A DNA stretch of 64,000 bases from Micrasema longulum (Eukaryota > Arthropoda > Insecta > Trichoptera > Brachycentridae). The stretch lies in the NCBI GenBank assembly GCA_022494885.1, contig JAGVSM010003524.1:1-64000 (forward strand), given 5' to 3'. This document shows positions 1 through 11,650 of the stretch, piece by piece. The notes under the pieces were generated by a model. It searched no databases and was not told the DNA's origin. It saw only the letters and a list, made by a program, of their open reading frames with translations. The translations under genes and the position numbers were made by a program. The first letter of the stretch is position 1. Each line of letters opens with the position of its first letter.

Positions 1-345
1 ATGTCGTTATCGTCTTTGTAATTTTTATGTTTCATACTTTTGAAAATCCCCACAAAAACTTTAACATTACACCGCCCGCGACGTCTTCGGTGAGTTTTTG
101 TGACATTAGAACCCCGTATCCGCTAATTTGTACCCGCTTGATGTCAAAATACTTAAAACTTCGAAAAACATGGCTGGCCCGAAAACCGGAAATCTGTCAC
201 AACACATAACAACGCTGATTATTAAACATATTTTATATTTTTTAATACATTTTCGAGGAACTTCGCTCTACAATTAAATACTCTAATTTTGATCCTGTGT
301 AAGAAAACATTTATAAATCCAATTTCCCGTCGCATTGATCAGCCT
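1..345 (-). mobile_element. M2 MITE, degenerate
   Basis: On the complement: GATCAAAATTAGAGTATTTAA, GCGAAGTTCCTCGAAAATGT, and a CCGGTTTTCGGG block. The left part is badly decayed. Short open frames here are chance. Confidence 0.45.
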
Positions 346-825
346 CATAAGCATGGGAATATAATAAACTAGCATTAATTTATCTAATTTACAATTGCTA
401 AAATTTTGGGGAAAAGCCGAAAAATCCGCGAAAAATGTTCTCAATACATCAAATCAAAAAACATAATCTAAAAAACATAGAATCCTAAGATCTCATTTAT
501 TTATTCGATGCTTTAAAATATTACAAATTCACAAATTTCTCACCCAATTACATTGCACTTGTTATTTAAATTCAGTAAAAATAGCGATAATTGTCATCAC
601 AATGCATCGGAAACTAATTCCTCCGAGTCCGCTGGCAAAGCGAAGGCGAAGAGTAAGAAATGAAAAATTCGACCAGAAAAAATTGTACTTGCGGGTTTGA
701 ACTTTTTGAAGAAGCTCAACCCTGATGCACTTCATACTGAGTAGACAAATCTCTAAGCCTATGGCCCATTTTACGTGTATCGTCCCAATCCACCCGGCAC
801 GGTAAAATTAGCATGAGTGGGTACA
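346..825. repeat. Mostly unrecognised; X repeat at 770-825
   Basis: GCCCATTTTACGTGTATCGT, CCAATCCACCCGGCAC and GGTAAAATTAG recur in altered form at 40735-40800 and, inverted, at 1235-1275 and 50800-50850. The rest shows nothing recognisable. Confidence 0.35.
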
Positions 826-1057
826 TCGTCGTGATCGTAGAACAACGACGGATTTGCGAAAATTGCGACATTGGCTTTCTTTTATATTCGGTTAAAGGGT
901 TAAATAAAAGGTTAATATTCCAGGTTTGAAAAACAAATATTTATAACTGAAAAACAAATGATATGCTTTTGTACTTATCAAGCTATGACATAAATTTAAA
1001 CCGCTCTTATGTAAAGTTGAAGAAAATCACATGCGTCGTTGTTCTACGATCATGACT
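826..1057. repeat. Inverted repeat element
   Basis: GTGATCGTAGAACAACGACG near 831-850 is the complement of the block at 1034-1053 (two or three mismatches). The outer X blocks at about 780-805 and 1243-1258 are also inverted, so a 480-bp nested fold-back is possible. Confidence 0.5.
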
Positions 1058-1129
1058 TCATTTTTTTTTCTCGTTTTATTTATTTAGTTTCTATCCGTAG
1101 GTAATTTTTTTTACAGGGAAATCAAGTGG

Positions 1130-1180
1130 AGATTGGTCGGCGTCGAGGCGTACTGGTTAGTGCGTTTACCTTCAATAAAA
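1130..1180 (+). mobile_element. SINE-A head fragment
   Basis: GGTCGGCGTCGAGGCGTACTGG then TTAGTGCGTTTACC resembles the SINE-A tRNA-like head; nothing of the body follows. Confidence 0.35.
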
Positions 1181-1459
1181 CAATTAGAAATAATGATTAA
1201 AATACGGTCAATGTAAATCCACCATATTTATGTTGTAATATCGGGCCGGGTGGATTGTTGTCCTTGTCTACAAAAAAAATGGACAAACTCAAAATAAATT
1301 TTTTTAAATATTTATTTTTTGTTATAATGGCTGTTGTTTTCTATTAATAAATGAAATAAATAAATAAATATTGTTGATAAAACCAACTGGTCTAGGTAGA
1401 AGTATAGAAATTGAAAAATATTTTCATTCGTTGCTTAGTATGTAAGTGAATTAATTTAG

Positions 1460-1790
1460 TCAGATGAATCTCATCCGCATCAAAAAAAGGTTTCAGCTCT
1501 GAAAAATTTGAAATTTGAAATTTTGAAAAAATTAACAGATGGAAGAATTGAAGGAATATGGATGTTCAAACAAAGGCAGAATGGTAACCCAGAATGTAAT
1601 GTGGCCACCTTATCCAGCCAATGCCTTCAGAATTATTATCTCCACTGCTGAATTAAGACCTCTTACAAATGCCTTCATTCTTTCCACAGATCTCACTGGT
1701 CCATAAGCTCTGTAAATGCCTAGACCTCTATATTTCCTTCTCTAAAACGTTCTTCATATCTGTTGTAATATATTAATATATATTACAATT
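1460..1790. mobile_element. M1 MITE, nearly full copy
   Basis: AGATGAATCTCATCCGCATC, GGTTTCAGCTCT, ATGGTAACCC-region, CTGTAAATGCCTAGACC, and an end TTCATATCTGTTGTAATA; opposite orientation to 49023-49290. Confidence 0.65.
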
Positions 1791-2303
1791 TTCTTGTACC
1801 TAGACAGTTCTCGTACGGCTAAACGTAGATTCATAATGAATTATCTCTCATTTAAATAATATTGTTTTACTTAATAATATTATTTCATAGGAGAAAGGTA
1901 TCATTCTACAGCAACCCTAATTTGTCGTGTGTCTTTTAATTAATTTTGTTACTTGACCGTTCTAATTATGTAGACGGGGCTTAAGAATCGTTAGAAGCGC
2001 GCGATATCCTTAGTAAAACTATGAATATTCAAAATTTGTCTACAATTTATCGTATGTCATTAACACCCTTTGTTTATTTATGAGTAAGGGGGTAAACACA
2101 CACCTTATGGTTTTAATCCAAGGGAGATATATTTCAACCACTTTTACAACTATCGAAACAATATATTAAGACGGGAACAATACTGAATTATTTTTAGAAA
2201 AGATAATTTAAAAAAAAAAAGTTTATGTAATTTTTATGTTACATTATATCCATTTTCGGGACAATTTTTAACGAGTTATCAGTATTTTTTGTCTGTGTGA
2301 GAA
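1791..2303. other. No recognised feature
   Basis: AT-rich unique-looking sequence on both strands; no motif-bearing frame. Confidence 0.4.
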
Positions 2304-2552
2304 AAGTCCGCCGCGTAGTATAGTGGTTGACGCCTTCACCCACTCGGAAAGTAGTAACTTGAATCGTTTCTCCTTGTTCAAAGTGGGCCACCGCAATATT
2401 TTATTGTTCCTTGACCGGCACCTAAAGCCCAAGATTGGTCACCTTACTTTCCATGCAACAAAAATGATCAAGATACGCTGCCATTGGAGCACTAATACAG
2501 TGCTCCATTCACAGCTGGGTGCGGAAAGGGTAGTGACGGTGACAATGATACA
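2304..2552 (+). mobile_element. SINE-A, decayed
   Basis: GTCCGCCGCGTAGTATAGTGG head, TGATCAAGATACGCTGCC and GGGTGCGGAAAGGG body and tail. The B box is lost. Confidence 0.65.
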
Positions 2553-2834
2553 AAGAAACCAATTTAATTATCTAAAAATGTATGTAACAATATTATAATG
2601 ATCGCAAATATGTGTGTGTATGTTTGAATGAGTGCGTTTTTTTCATATATTTTTTATACTGGAGTTGCTTTATTATTTACCTTGCTAATAATATACAAGG
2701 TTTATATTTCAAAAGTGGATTTTTCTGCAATTAAATTCCTTTAAATTTACCTTAACTGTTGGGATCAGGAGGGATTTACTAATGTGGGCCAATCAAGAAC
2801 TTCTCAGTGTTTGCTCATGTGGAGAGAAAATCAC

Positions 2835-3165
2835 TTAAAACTCTTCAGGAGAAGCCGGCCTGTTGGCAGTAGTCAACAGGCCTTCCGTTCCACTAGAGGA
2901 GTGTTCGGCATTTTGTTCCCTACTTTGGTTTATTTTACCAATTGCCTGCACTATATTGACCATGTATGATACTACCTGTCGTGTGAGTTCTTTATTACCT
3001 ATCACAGATGAGATGTCGCATAGATCTTCACCCAGGCTTCTGCATCGCGCCTCCAGCTGTAGTCTTTGAAAGCTGAAATAGGGGCAATGCATCAACAGGT
3101 GAGGGACATCTTGAGGATTTTCATCGTCGCATAGGCAGCTGTCGATCTTGGAGAGCTTGAAGCGA
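2835..3165 (-). mobile_element. LINE (I/R1/Jockey-type) ORF2 C-terminal tail
   Basis: Minus frame reads SKIDSCLCDDENPQDVPHLL, then MHCPYFSFQRLQLEARCRSL. The Cys-x-Cys...His-x4-Cys arrangement and its spacing are those of the zinc-like tail after the RNase H or RT region. The frame is open for about 100 codons and ends in a stop at 2835. No upstream RT is present. Confidence 0.65.
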
Positions 3166-3659
3166 TGTGGATAAGGGTGTTAATGTATGAGTGTGTAATA
3201 AAGTGTGTGTATGTAACGTTATAAATAAATTATAAACTATTCTGCTGTTTTCTGCATTTTCAGGCTAATTCATTAAAAAATATCTTAAGAAAATAAAATA
3301 TTGTGTGAAGATGTAAATAACTCTCTCTTAAAATAAAAAAATATTTTAACAAGATTAAATATAGATCTTGCGAAGACGGTGAGTATCTCATTACCATATA
3401 ACAGGTATTGTCACCCATGGTGAAGTTGCTACATTTTGATTAGAGTTGAGTGGGTAAGTTTAACTTATACTTACACTATTTTATTTAAATGAACAATACA
3501 GCATGACTGCCAATTACAATGTACACATGTATAATTAGGTATTTACAAAAATGTGTTTTTAAATAAAAGTGAACAAATTATTATGGTACAACATATAAAA
3601 TCTATAAAAACAGTAAGCAATAACGAAAAAGTCACTACTATATATTACGATACATAGAG
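3166..3659. other. No recognised feature
   Basis: AT-rich; TG-rich spacer at 3175-3220 then unremarkable sequence. Confidence 0.35.
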
Positions 3660-3930
3660 AAAAAAAGTCTAAAACTGGTAATCCCAGAATGGAAAGGATT
3701 CACCTCTCTTCTGTAGGCTGTCTACAGACAAATAATTCTCCTCACAAGCATCATTAACGGTAAATATGCAATGCATTCAGGAAAAATAAATGTTCTGTGT
3801 TTCCTAGCTCTTAAATAGTTGCTCGATACATATAATTTTAAAAGCTCAAAAATGTTGGAATTACCAATTAATCCGTTCAACCTTCGCAAACTTCCTGGTA
3901 AAATCTGGCGCAACCAAACTGTATTCATTT
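3660..3930 (-). mobile_element. LINE RT thumb remnant
   Basis: Minus frame LNGLIGNSNIFELLKLYVSS then NYLRARKHRTFIFPECIAYL aligns by eye with LCGIVDNPEIMMSIGLYVPD and NYLRQRQHRLFHIPIYGINL at 46.6 kb; same family, opposite strand. Confidence 0.65.
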
Positions 3931-4214
3931 TTACAGGACACTGAAATTAATAGGTAAAGCGCATTAAAACTATGATGTTTGGATTAAGACATCCTTGAAT
4001 TGTAAATTGTTGGGTGATTGTAGATGTCGATTTTAATAAATCAGATTATTCAAAAAGACACAAAAGATTATGTATTCGTGGAAAAATAATCCCTCATTCG
4101 TACGCGGCAAGAAGAGCGAAATAAGCGTTTATGGCCTTTGAATTAGCATAAATAAATAACTACTCAAGAAAACAAAAGTTTATTCTTTCGTTTTCTATTT
4201 AAATACATTCAGAT

Positions 4215-4290
4215 TATGGTACCGTAATATTGTTGCTTCATGAATCAGATGTCCAAAGTTCGACCCCGCTGTGCAAAAACTCGAATTTTA
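4215..4290 (+). mobile_element. SINE-B head fragment
   Basis: TCATGAATCAGATGTCCAAA then GTTCGACCCC matches 24770-24845 and 61598-61690. Confidence 0.4.
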
Positions 4291-4392
4291 TTTTTTAGTA
4301 TTGAACTCGTCGAAAATATGTAGCTACAAAAATAGGAATATTTAAATAAATGAACAAAAATGTTTCCATTTAATCAAACGAAATATGAACGT

Positions 4393-4790
4393 GTAGGCAT
4401 TTACAGAACTTATGACCTATCATACCCTAGTAAACTCTTATGTGACTGTGATGTCACAGTAGTCTACATACGTAACAAGACTTGATTTTTTATTTTATTA
4501 TCTCTTCCTTTTTTTAATGATAAAGTTATTTTTGTAAATCTTTTAATGGAAATTTTAAAATCAGATTTGGAAAGGGAAATTTGTACAAATATGCAGTATT
4601 CGAATACAAAAAAATATTTATCTTTGCTATGCGAAGAATGAATGTGACGCCAATACAGCAACAAATCTGTGTAGAGACAGCACTAATATATAACTCATAA
4701 AAACGCTGTTCTGTGGCCGGTGTTTGTGTGAGAGAGATTTATTCGGTTATTGGCAGTGATCAGGGGTGCACGCATATAGGATGACCTTGG
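4393..4790 (+). repeat. M1 scrap followed by M3 repeat
   Basis: 4393-4427 (TAGGCATTTACAGAACTTAT) is an M1 piece. 4440-4790 is the M3 repeat found inverted at 50940-51330. A near-palindrome ACTGTGATGTCACAGT sits at 4444-4459. Confidence 0.55.
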
Positions 4791-5142
4791 TGTTTTTAAA
4801 GTTTATTTTGCCATAACAGGGTTAAATTATATTTTCATTTTTATAATTATGGAAAAGGATTAACAGTATGCCATTTAATTTATTTTTTTCGCAAATGTCT
4901 GAACTTCAGAATGTAATTACATGATGTTACATCACAGGCTTTTAAGAGGTAAAGATATTATCTTACAAACTTATTTGACAAAATCTCAGGCAAATTAAAT
5001 CTGGTACAAAAAACTGACATGCTCAAAACATTACAGCCTAAACCTCCATTTAAAGAAAAGGTCTTCACGTCTGTTGAGATCTATATTATAAAATTGGCAG
5101 TAATATGATTAAACATATAAATCATCATCAAACTCAAAACCT
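4791..5142. other. No recognised feature
   Basis: AT-rich, no repeat partner noticed. Confidence 0.35.
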
Positions 5143-5300
5143 CACCTGATGGTGCATAGGGCACTGCATTGTAAAAGTGCATTCAGTTTACCTTCTAAAC
5201 AAATATTTAATTTTGACTTCTCGAGCATGGCAGGTGAACATACCAACCACTACACTGCGAGGCTGACTTTTCTCCACTCGATTTCCTTTCCACCCAGTGA
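5143..5300 (-). mobile_element. SINE-A, internally deleted
   Basis: TGGTGCATAGGGCACTGCAT (3' part) is followed by CTCGAGCATGGCAGG and CCACTACACTGCGAGG (head), with most of the body missing. Confidence 0.6.
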
Positions 5301-6154
5301 GGAAGACTCGTAAATTAATTTGTATTTTTTTAATACAGCATAGTAGTAATAAAATAATTTAAGATTACAAATCTTCATGCCGGCCAATCAAATCGGATTT
5401 TCTAAAATAAGTTTAAATTTTGCCTAATAATAGTTAGGCAAAATTTTGATTTGAAAATATGGAACACGCAGACTTTAAAATAATTGCAAATATCCAAAAA
5501 GATATTTTAAAATTACATGCATAATAACAATGCAAATTTATATGTAGATTTAGTTGGAACACAGCTGTTCCGATTTCTTTAATGAAAAAACCAAGATTTC
5601 AACGTTACTATGATTGCTCTCGTAAAAATGGGACATTTGTGATTTTTGGGTCGCTAAAATGGAGCATTTTTCCAGCTTTAGCAAATTAAAAAAAAATCGA
5701 TTGTTTTTCTTAATAGGGCAAAGTTTTCCCCCGTTTTGAAGTCAACATTCGGCTCTTTATAAATTTACTACAAAATTATTATTTATGTTTGATTGACCAA
5801 AATAAAGTGTTTAAAATCATGCTGTTCAACTTTGAATTTGTCAACATATCTCTTATTTACTAGTTTATATTTTTTTAAATGTAAAGTTACAACGAAAAAG
5901 GACTGTTATTTATTTTGGTTTATAAACCAAAATTCTAAGTTATTAAAAAAAAGTTTAAGACCCCATGGCACGAACATAAATATTAACTAATAATGAAGGA
6001 GTTTTGAGACACAAAAACGGTTTTGATATTGAGAAAGTATAGTTTTACACATTTATCACAAGGGAATTAATTGGTTCTGGCTGTTTTTAAGCTTTGACTT
6101 TGTTTTTATTGGATTTCTTTGGATTATATCATCCGTAAATTAAAAATGTTTTGA
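5301..6154. other. No recognised gene; one perfect hairpin
   Basis: 5415-5427 and 5434-5446 are perfect 13-bp complements (AAATTTTGCCTAA) around a TAATAG loop. The remainder is AT-rich and featureless. Confidence 0.5.
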
Positions 6155-6285
6155 GTTTGTCCTAAATTTTGTAGACAATGATTGGATTCAACCCCCTAGG
6201 GAGCTGTTAATATTAACATATTACAACAGACATAAAGAACATTTTACAGAAGGAAATTTAGAAGTCTAGGCATCCACAGGGTTTT
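6155..6285. mobile_element. M1 MITE end
   Basis: CCCCCTAGGGAG, TATTACAACAGACATAAAG and TAGAAGTCTAGGCATCCACA; interrupted on the right by a minus-strand LINE tail. Confidence 0.6.
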
Positions 6286-7345
6286 TTTTTCTTTATTCAG
6301 AAAAACAACAGCAATACAACAAATTTGTACAACATGATAAAAAAACATAAAATAAAGTCAAATAAGTTTTCCACATAAATAATATTATAAAAATCCAGTT
6401 TAGTTAGATATTGATATATGTAGAAGTGCATGTGTGTTTTTGTGTGTGAGGATGCGTGGGTGAGTGGAGTGTGGTTTTGGTAGGTATGTGAATATGAGGG
6501 TGAGTGTATATGGGTGTGAGGGTGGGTTTATGGACAGGGTAAGAGTGTGTTTGATACGAGTGAATAGAAACATCTTAAATTTATAGTATGAAAACAAAAA
6601 AAATATAAAGAAACAGATTTTTTTTTAAATAAAAGTTTTTGAATTTCTTTTTTTGAATGTGGGTTTACTGAAGTTATATATATATATCTTAGCTATTAAA
6701 AAATCCATTTTAAATACGCGCCAAGCGAATCAGAGGAGATTTCTGTGAATAGTTGGTGCATGAAAAAGAGATGGATTCGTGTGATGGGTGTGGTAGCCAG
6801 GTACATTAAGGGCCATGACCATTATGACCATCTTATATTTGAACATCTATGTTCCTTCGAAGATGAAAAAGTCGATATAAGATTTAAGTAGGGAACGTGA
6901 AAAGAAATTGATTGCAACTGAGACGGGACATCACTTAAGTATTTTGAAAATACATAGAAGGCCTAACTCTGTACTACGTTTTTTAATGAAGACAGATTAA
7001 GAGATTGCTCTATTTCAAAACTGGAATAATTACCCTTTTGCAATGCGAGCAATCATGCCACTCTTCTAAAAAAACGGTGTTGGACAGACTCTAAAACGTC
7101 CATCCTATAGAATGGAGACCAAATTGGAAAGGCATATTCTAGATAGGGTTGAACTAGTGAGCAGTAAAGAGTTTTGATGGTATTAAGTCCGTCGTATTTC
7201 GAGATTTGTTTACAATATTATCAATGTGTTCACGATGGGAGAGTTTACTATCTAAAGTAATGCCAAGATCCTTCATTGAGTTTTTATCTCTATGATAAAA
7301 TAATAAACACTGTGTTTCAGAGTCAGACCGCTAAACGTCCTAGGA
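6286..7345 (-). mobile_element. LINE RT remnant with 3' UTR
   Basis: A T-run and CTTTATTC at 6286-6300 is the complement of a polyadenylation tail. At 7210-7285 the minus frame reads SMKDLGITLDSKLSHREHID, the conserved RT stretch after the catalytic domain. Frameshifts and stops follow. Confidence 0.65.
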
Positions 7346-7735
7346 ATTTTCCGTATGGTAAACTTAAAAAAAAATAATCACAAAACAATTATTTTTTTTA
7401 TTTTAAGATCTGAAAATAGAGTAAATCCTTCATTTATCGGACTTGCATCTGTTATAGAAATCCCTACCCCTTCGCTACCCAGCCGCTTCTCATGTACGCG
7501 TCCGGTGCGTATCGTTTCGTACGTTTTCATCTCATTTTTTTGTAAGGGAGGGGTAGGTTTTTGTGCAAGAGATGCTTATTTGAGAAATTAAAGATTAACT
7601 CCCCGTTCAAATTATTCAAAAAACGTTATTAAAATTAGTTTTAAAATTATTATGTTTTAGGTTTTTACCGTAAGGAATATTCCTCCGAAGTTTCGCGGTC
7701 TGGCCTTGAAACACCGTTTATACAAAAAAAAAAGT
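7346..7735. other. No recognised feature; GC-richer patch 7440-7560
   Basis: A short open stretch with CpGs but no motif, no splice-site support, no repeat partner. Confidence 0.35.
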
Positions 7736-8260
7736 TTGTATGCACTCATTTATTTATTTATTAGTGTGTATACGGCAAAAATACCTTTTATAAACATAAA
7801 CATAAATACATTTAACATAACAGTGTTCTATTACATTCTACGAAACATTTTACGATCCCTCGTATATGTGAAACATTTAACAAAAATTTTAATAGTCTTG
7901 ATATATTTAACACTCCATACAATATGTACAGAAGAGAATTAATAGGCTTGATTCATGCTTTTCATTCATAATTCATTAAATCAAATGCAATTTTCCACTT
8001 TTACTTTCCTTCAATCATCCTTTACCACTCCTTATCAATTTTTTTCTTTTCCTTTCTACTATCTCCTTGTTCTGTCCATATTTATCTTATTTTAATATAA
8101 AGTATATTTATTATTTTTATTGTTTAAACTTTAAGCCGTCGTCGCTTTATTATTTAGTGAATACATATAATTGGATGGCAGGCTCTACTATGTATACATT
8201 TTATATAGTTTAAAAAAAAATTAACCTGTACATCTGTTTGTATTCGAATTAAATAAAATA
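7736..8260 (+). mobile_element. LINE 3' region, copy 1
   Basis: 7850-8260 matches 38165-38640 along its whole length with indels (CACTCCATACAATATGTACA, TTTAAGCCGTCGTCGC, GGATGGCAGGC) and ends in AATTAAATAAAATAAA. Coding origin not identified. Confidence 0.65.
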
Positions 8261-8272
8261 AAAAATTTCAAA

Positions 8273-8321
8273 ATTATGAAATAATATAATAAAAAATATT
8301 GTTATTATATTATTTCATAAT
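8273..8321. repeat. 20-bp perfect hairpin
   Basis: 8273-8292 and 8302-8321 are exact complements (ATTATGAAATAATATAATAA) with a 9-base loop. Confidence 0.7.
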
Positions 8322-8354
8322 GTTGTATCTATATAATAATATCTATACATACTC

Positions 8355-8600
8355 GTATTACACAGTTATTTTATACATTGTTCCATATAATAACTTTGGG
8401 ATTTTAATACTTGACATATTTAGTTAAAAAAAGAATTTAAAAAAATATAATAATAAAAATAAAGATAACGCAGTATATTCGAGATAGCAAGAATCATAAA
8501 TCATTGATTTGATGGGATTGTTGCAATGTATATTGAATACCCTAGGTATAATACTTACTGTCTCTTGATATGAGCTCAGTTGAGCTCAACTGTTTAAAAC
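8355..8600. repeat. Repeat matching 49330-49560
   Basis: ACACAGTTATTTTATACATT, AAGATAACGCAGTATA and GTTGCAATGTATATTGAA blocks. It continues the repeat beginning near 7780, which the 7850-8260 LINE tail seems to interrupt. Confidence 0.5.
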
Positions 8601-8635
8601 ATAAAATATAAAAATAAACAAAATAATAAACCCTT

Positions 8636-8990
8636 TCAAAAAAATTCAATATTTAAAATTATGGCTAATGTGAATTTAAATGTCAGATACAACTGAATTT
8701 GGTTCCCTAGACTGTGCAATCTTGGTATAGGTGAATTAATAGCATAATTGGCAGCAATATCTATGTTGGGAAATGAAACATAATGTCTAGTAGTCTGAAT
8801 CATATTTAGAAAGTCAGGAGAAGGAGAGTCCAGCATGCCATTTATTATCTAAAAGAGAAACATTAAATCACCCAGTTTTCGTCCTTTCCAAACCAAGAGT
8901 ATTCATTAAGAGGTCATAGTTTAAAGATTCAATAGGAATAGATAGCTTGTAACTGATAAAACGTACAAATTATAATTATTACTCTTATGC
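8636..8990 (-). mobile_element. LINE RT thumb remnant
   Basis: Minus frames: SYKLSIPIESLNYDLLMNTL, LGLERTK, then INGMLDSPSPDFLNMIQ and NYAINSPIPRLHSLGNQI. The INGxxDSP-x-LL and NSPI-x-RL motifs are typical of RT C-termini. At least one frameshift and a stop. Confidence 0.6.
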
Positions 8991-9299
8991 ACGCTTCCAT
9001 TAGAAACAAATAAATAACTGGAACTAGAAATAAAAAATAAATAAAATCATTACAGGTTCCTACTTACTCGTACGTTATTCAAAAGTAGGAAACAATAGGT
9101 ACGTTTGGCTTGGTATTTGGGATTATACTCTAGTGATCGGTATCTGTGGTAAATTCGGAAATCTACGTATTCCAAAATCAGTTTTGGCTTTAGTTCCATG
9201 AATAGAATTCCCGCTAAATTGGAATAATTTCACAGCACTTTCCTGAACATAATGTGGAAATGAAATGTCTACGAAATTCGCTAGTGCATGGCACATAAC
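8991..9299. other. No recognised feature
   Basis: No motif or repeat partner noticed. Confidence 0.35.
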
Positions 9300-9888
9300 A
9301 GATTTATTTTTTTGTTTATTTTACTTTAACAATGTTTGTATTATTTTTTATACATAATAATGTTCCCTCACTGGGGTGTGTCCCGTGCCGAGCGAAACAT
9401 TTTACAATAAATAAAACATGCCTTAAATAAGTTATTTAACAAAGTTAACATGATAATAAAATAAAAACGTAATTAATCTAATTATTATTAACATAATAAA
9501 CAATATAAACTAAAATGATCATAAAAAACATAACCAAATTATACAGACCTGTAGACCAAATTTCATAAACAGTACACAAATTTTTACCTATTTGGCTTGA
9601 TCTACTCATCTATCCGAGCACAACCCACCTCTACTATCCATTTCTTAATAGCAATATTGTGAGTACTTATTAACTGTCTTTATTGTTAATGGAAGTAGAT
9701 TGTACACTTTAACCGGGTAGTAGGCCAATCCTCTTTGACCGAAAGTTGTATTAATTTTGAATTATTTTTGCAGCATCAGGGTGGAGTATCTTGTAACTAT
9801 TGTATTTGTGGAAGGAGTTATAAAAGGTAGAGAATAATGTTTGTGTGCTAACAGTAACAGAGCTTTTAGATAAAGTTCTGTTCATATT
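9300..9888 (-). mobile_element. LINE RT tail and 3' UTR
   Basis: Minus frame at about 9650-9765 reads TTFGQRGLAYYPVKVYNLLP, the FGQR...YN-x-LP motif of non-LTR RT C-termini. The 3' UTR carries CTCGGCACGGGACACACCCC; the tail complement ends with AAATAAACAAAAAAATAAA near 9303. Same family as 55600-56130. Confidence 0.7.
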
Positions 9889-10060
9889 ACAGCAGAGATG
9901 AATAGCATTTTGAAGGAGGGAATATAGAAGTCTAGGCATCCTCAGGGTTTATGACCTGTCATTGACTGGTTAAAGTGACCACTTTACACACTGTGTTACA
10001 TTCACCATTCTGCGACAATTAAGGTGTTAGCTTTAACTTCACTTTTTAGCTCTTTAACTT
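9889..10060. mobile_element. M1 MITE, left half
   Basis: AGCAGAGATGAATAGCATTT, TAGAAGTCTAGGCATCCTCA, GTCATTGACTGG and CACTTTACACACTGTGTTAC in M1 order. Confidence 0.65.
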
Positions 10061-10073
10061 CACAAACGTCAAC

Positions 10074-10562
10074 GTCAATGCTAGTAAATATAAGCATATA
10101 AACACTTACCGACTTTTTAAGTCTACCGGTTTCGAGAGGTACCCTTCTCTTCGTCAGGACACTCATTTTACCAACATGCAAAAACTGAAATACACTTTAA
10201 CATTAGAAACCTCTAAAAAAAATCAATCATCTTTTCAGCAATTTTTTTATTTAAAAATTTACATAACTTTCAACTTCCTACCCCCTCCCTTCTTAACCTC
10301 CCCCCTTCCGCTCCCAAGCCTTTCAATCCCTAACACACCACTTGATATTTTTAACCTAATTTTTAGTGCATGTACGGACGCGGGGGGTTAGCATCCCCTC
10401 CTATAACTCTGCATGTAATTTAAGTATTTTTTCGTAAATGTGTATTTGCATGTTTGTGTAGTGAGTATCCTGACGAAGAGATGGCTAAGTCTCGAAACCG
10501 GGTGACATAAACATTTGATATGTGGTTATTTACTAATATTTACTAGCATTAGTTGAACCATA
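10074..10562. mobile_element. Inverted-repeat element with CCTGACGAAGAG...CGAAACCGG arms
   Basis: Arms 10074-10165 and 10460-10562 are complementary with indels: CTAGTAAATAT outermost, CCGGTTTCGAGA and CTTCGTCAGGA inside. A C-rich spacer lies between. Similar motifs occur in the terminal repeats of Penelope-like elements, but no coding part is present. Confidence 0.55.
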
Positions 10563-10854
10563 ATTGAACAATGTGATTGCACCTTACCAGGCGTCATATT
10601 TACGAAAAGCTTCAATTCTGAGACGTTTCAAAAAGTTTATTCATTAAAGTAATTTTACTTATTTACGTTTTTTCATCATCAAAGCTTTTTTGTTTTACAT
10701 AAATTCAATCGAATTTTTCGGAATTTAATTTCAATACATTTCGTTCTGCGTATTTGTAACCTTTTGAGCTGTATCAACCTAATATACATATGCGCTATAA
10801 TTTTTCAACGTTTTGTATTTCTGAAATAACTACGCTGTAAAATAAATAAATGTG

Positions 10855-11105
10855 ACGTCAGAGGTTCTCTTCCGCTTGTTCTTTGTCAGTTCTTCCGATA
10901 AGCCTGTTTACTGTATGCAAACCAGATATCTTTCACAGCTCTCTTATTATCAGTTGATTCAAATGAACTAGGGACGTCGTTCAAAATATTTTTTATCTTT
11001 TTCGTACATTTTGAAGAAACTTTGCGGTACAATATAATGCTCTAATTTTTACCGCGCGCAAGAAAACATTTCTTGTATCCAATTGCCCGCAGTGCTGATG
11101 TTCCT
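10855..11105 (-). mobile_element. M2 MITE copy
   Basis: Complement carries GGTAAAAATTAGAGCATTAT, GCAAAGTTTCTTCAAAATGT, ACGTCCCTAGTTC and GAACCTCTGACGTCAC; terminal repeats decayed. Confidence 0.55.
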
Positions 11106-11436
11106 CATTCGACATAAATTTATAGTATGTAAGTACCCAGGGGATTAAAAAAAAATATTAAGTATAAACTACTTTTTTATAGGGGGTGGTTTGAACCTCC
11201 TCCCTTGTAAACTTTTTTGGGGGTTCCATTAGCAAAATTTTAATTTATTTGGAATAGGACAAACAACAAATTCTCTAAGCGTTGCTTGGAATTCGATTGA
11301 TTCCGCGTATTTACCCTCTGCAAACAGAACCCTTTGTGAGCTTTGAATTATTGTTTTTACCTTTTTTAGGATGAAATTGTCCCTAAAGTAATAAAAGCTT
11401 AATTTTTCTTAATAGTTTCTGAATAAATCAATTATA
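11106..11436. other. No recognised feature
   Basis: AT-rich with a GGGGG-containing stretch near 11180; no motif or repeat partner. Confidence 0.3.
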
Positions 11437-11650
11437 TTTTTCTGTCTGGGTCCGGACGGGTTAAGAATACAGTTTTATGTGTGTAATAGAATTATAATCA
11501 TAGACGAGCATTTTCAACTAGATGGCTCTCTCTCAGGCTACTCGAAAAAGAAAACGTGTAGAGAAAATTCCACTTCGTAGTGTGGAGGTTGGCGCATTTG
11601 TCTACCATTATTGAGGTCCCGAATGCGATCCTAATAAGGTCACCATGACA
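11437..11650 (+). mobile_element. SINE-A long form, 5' part
   Basis: 5' module (GGTCCGGACGGGTTAAGAAT, ATAGACGAGCATTTTC, GGCTCTCTCTCAGGC) followed by the head (CCACTTCGTAGTGTGGAGG, TTGGCGCATTTGTCTACCAT). The 3' body is missing. Confidence 0.6.
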
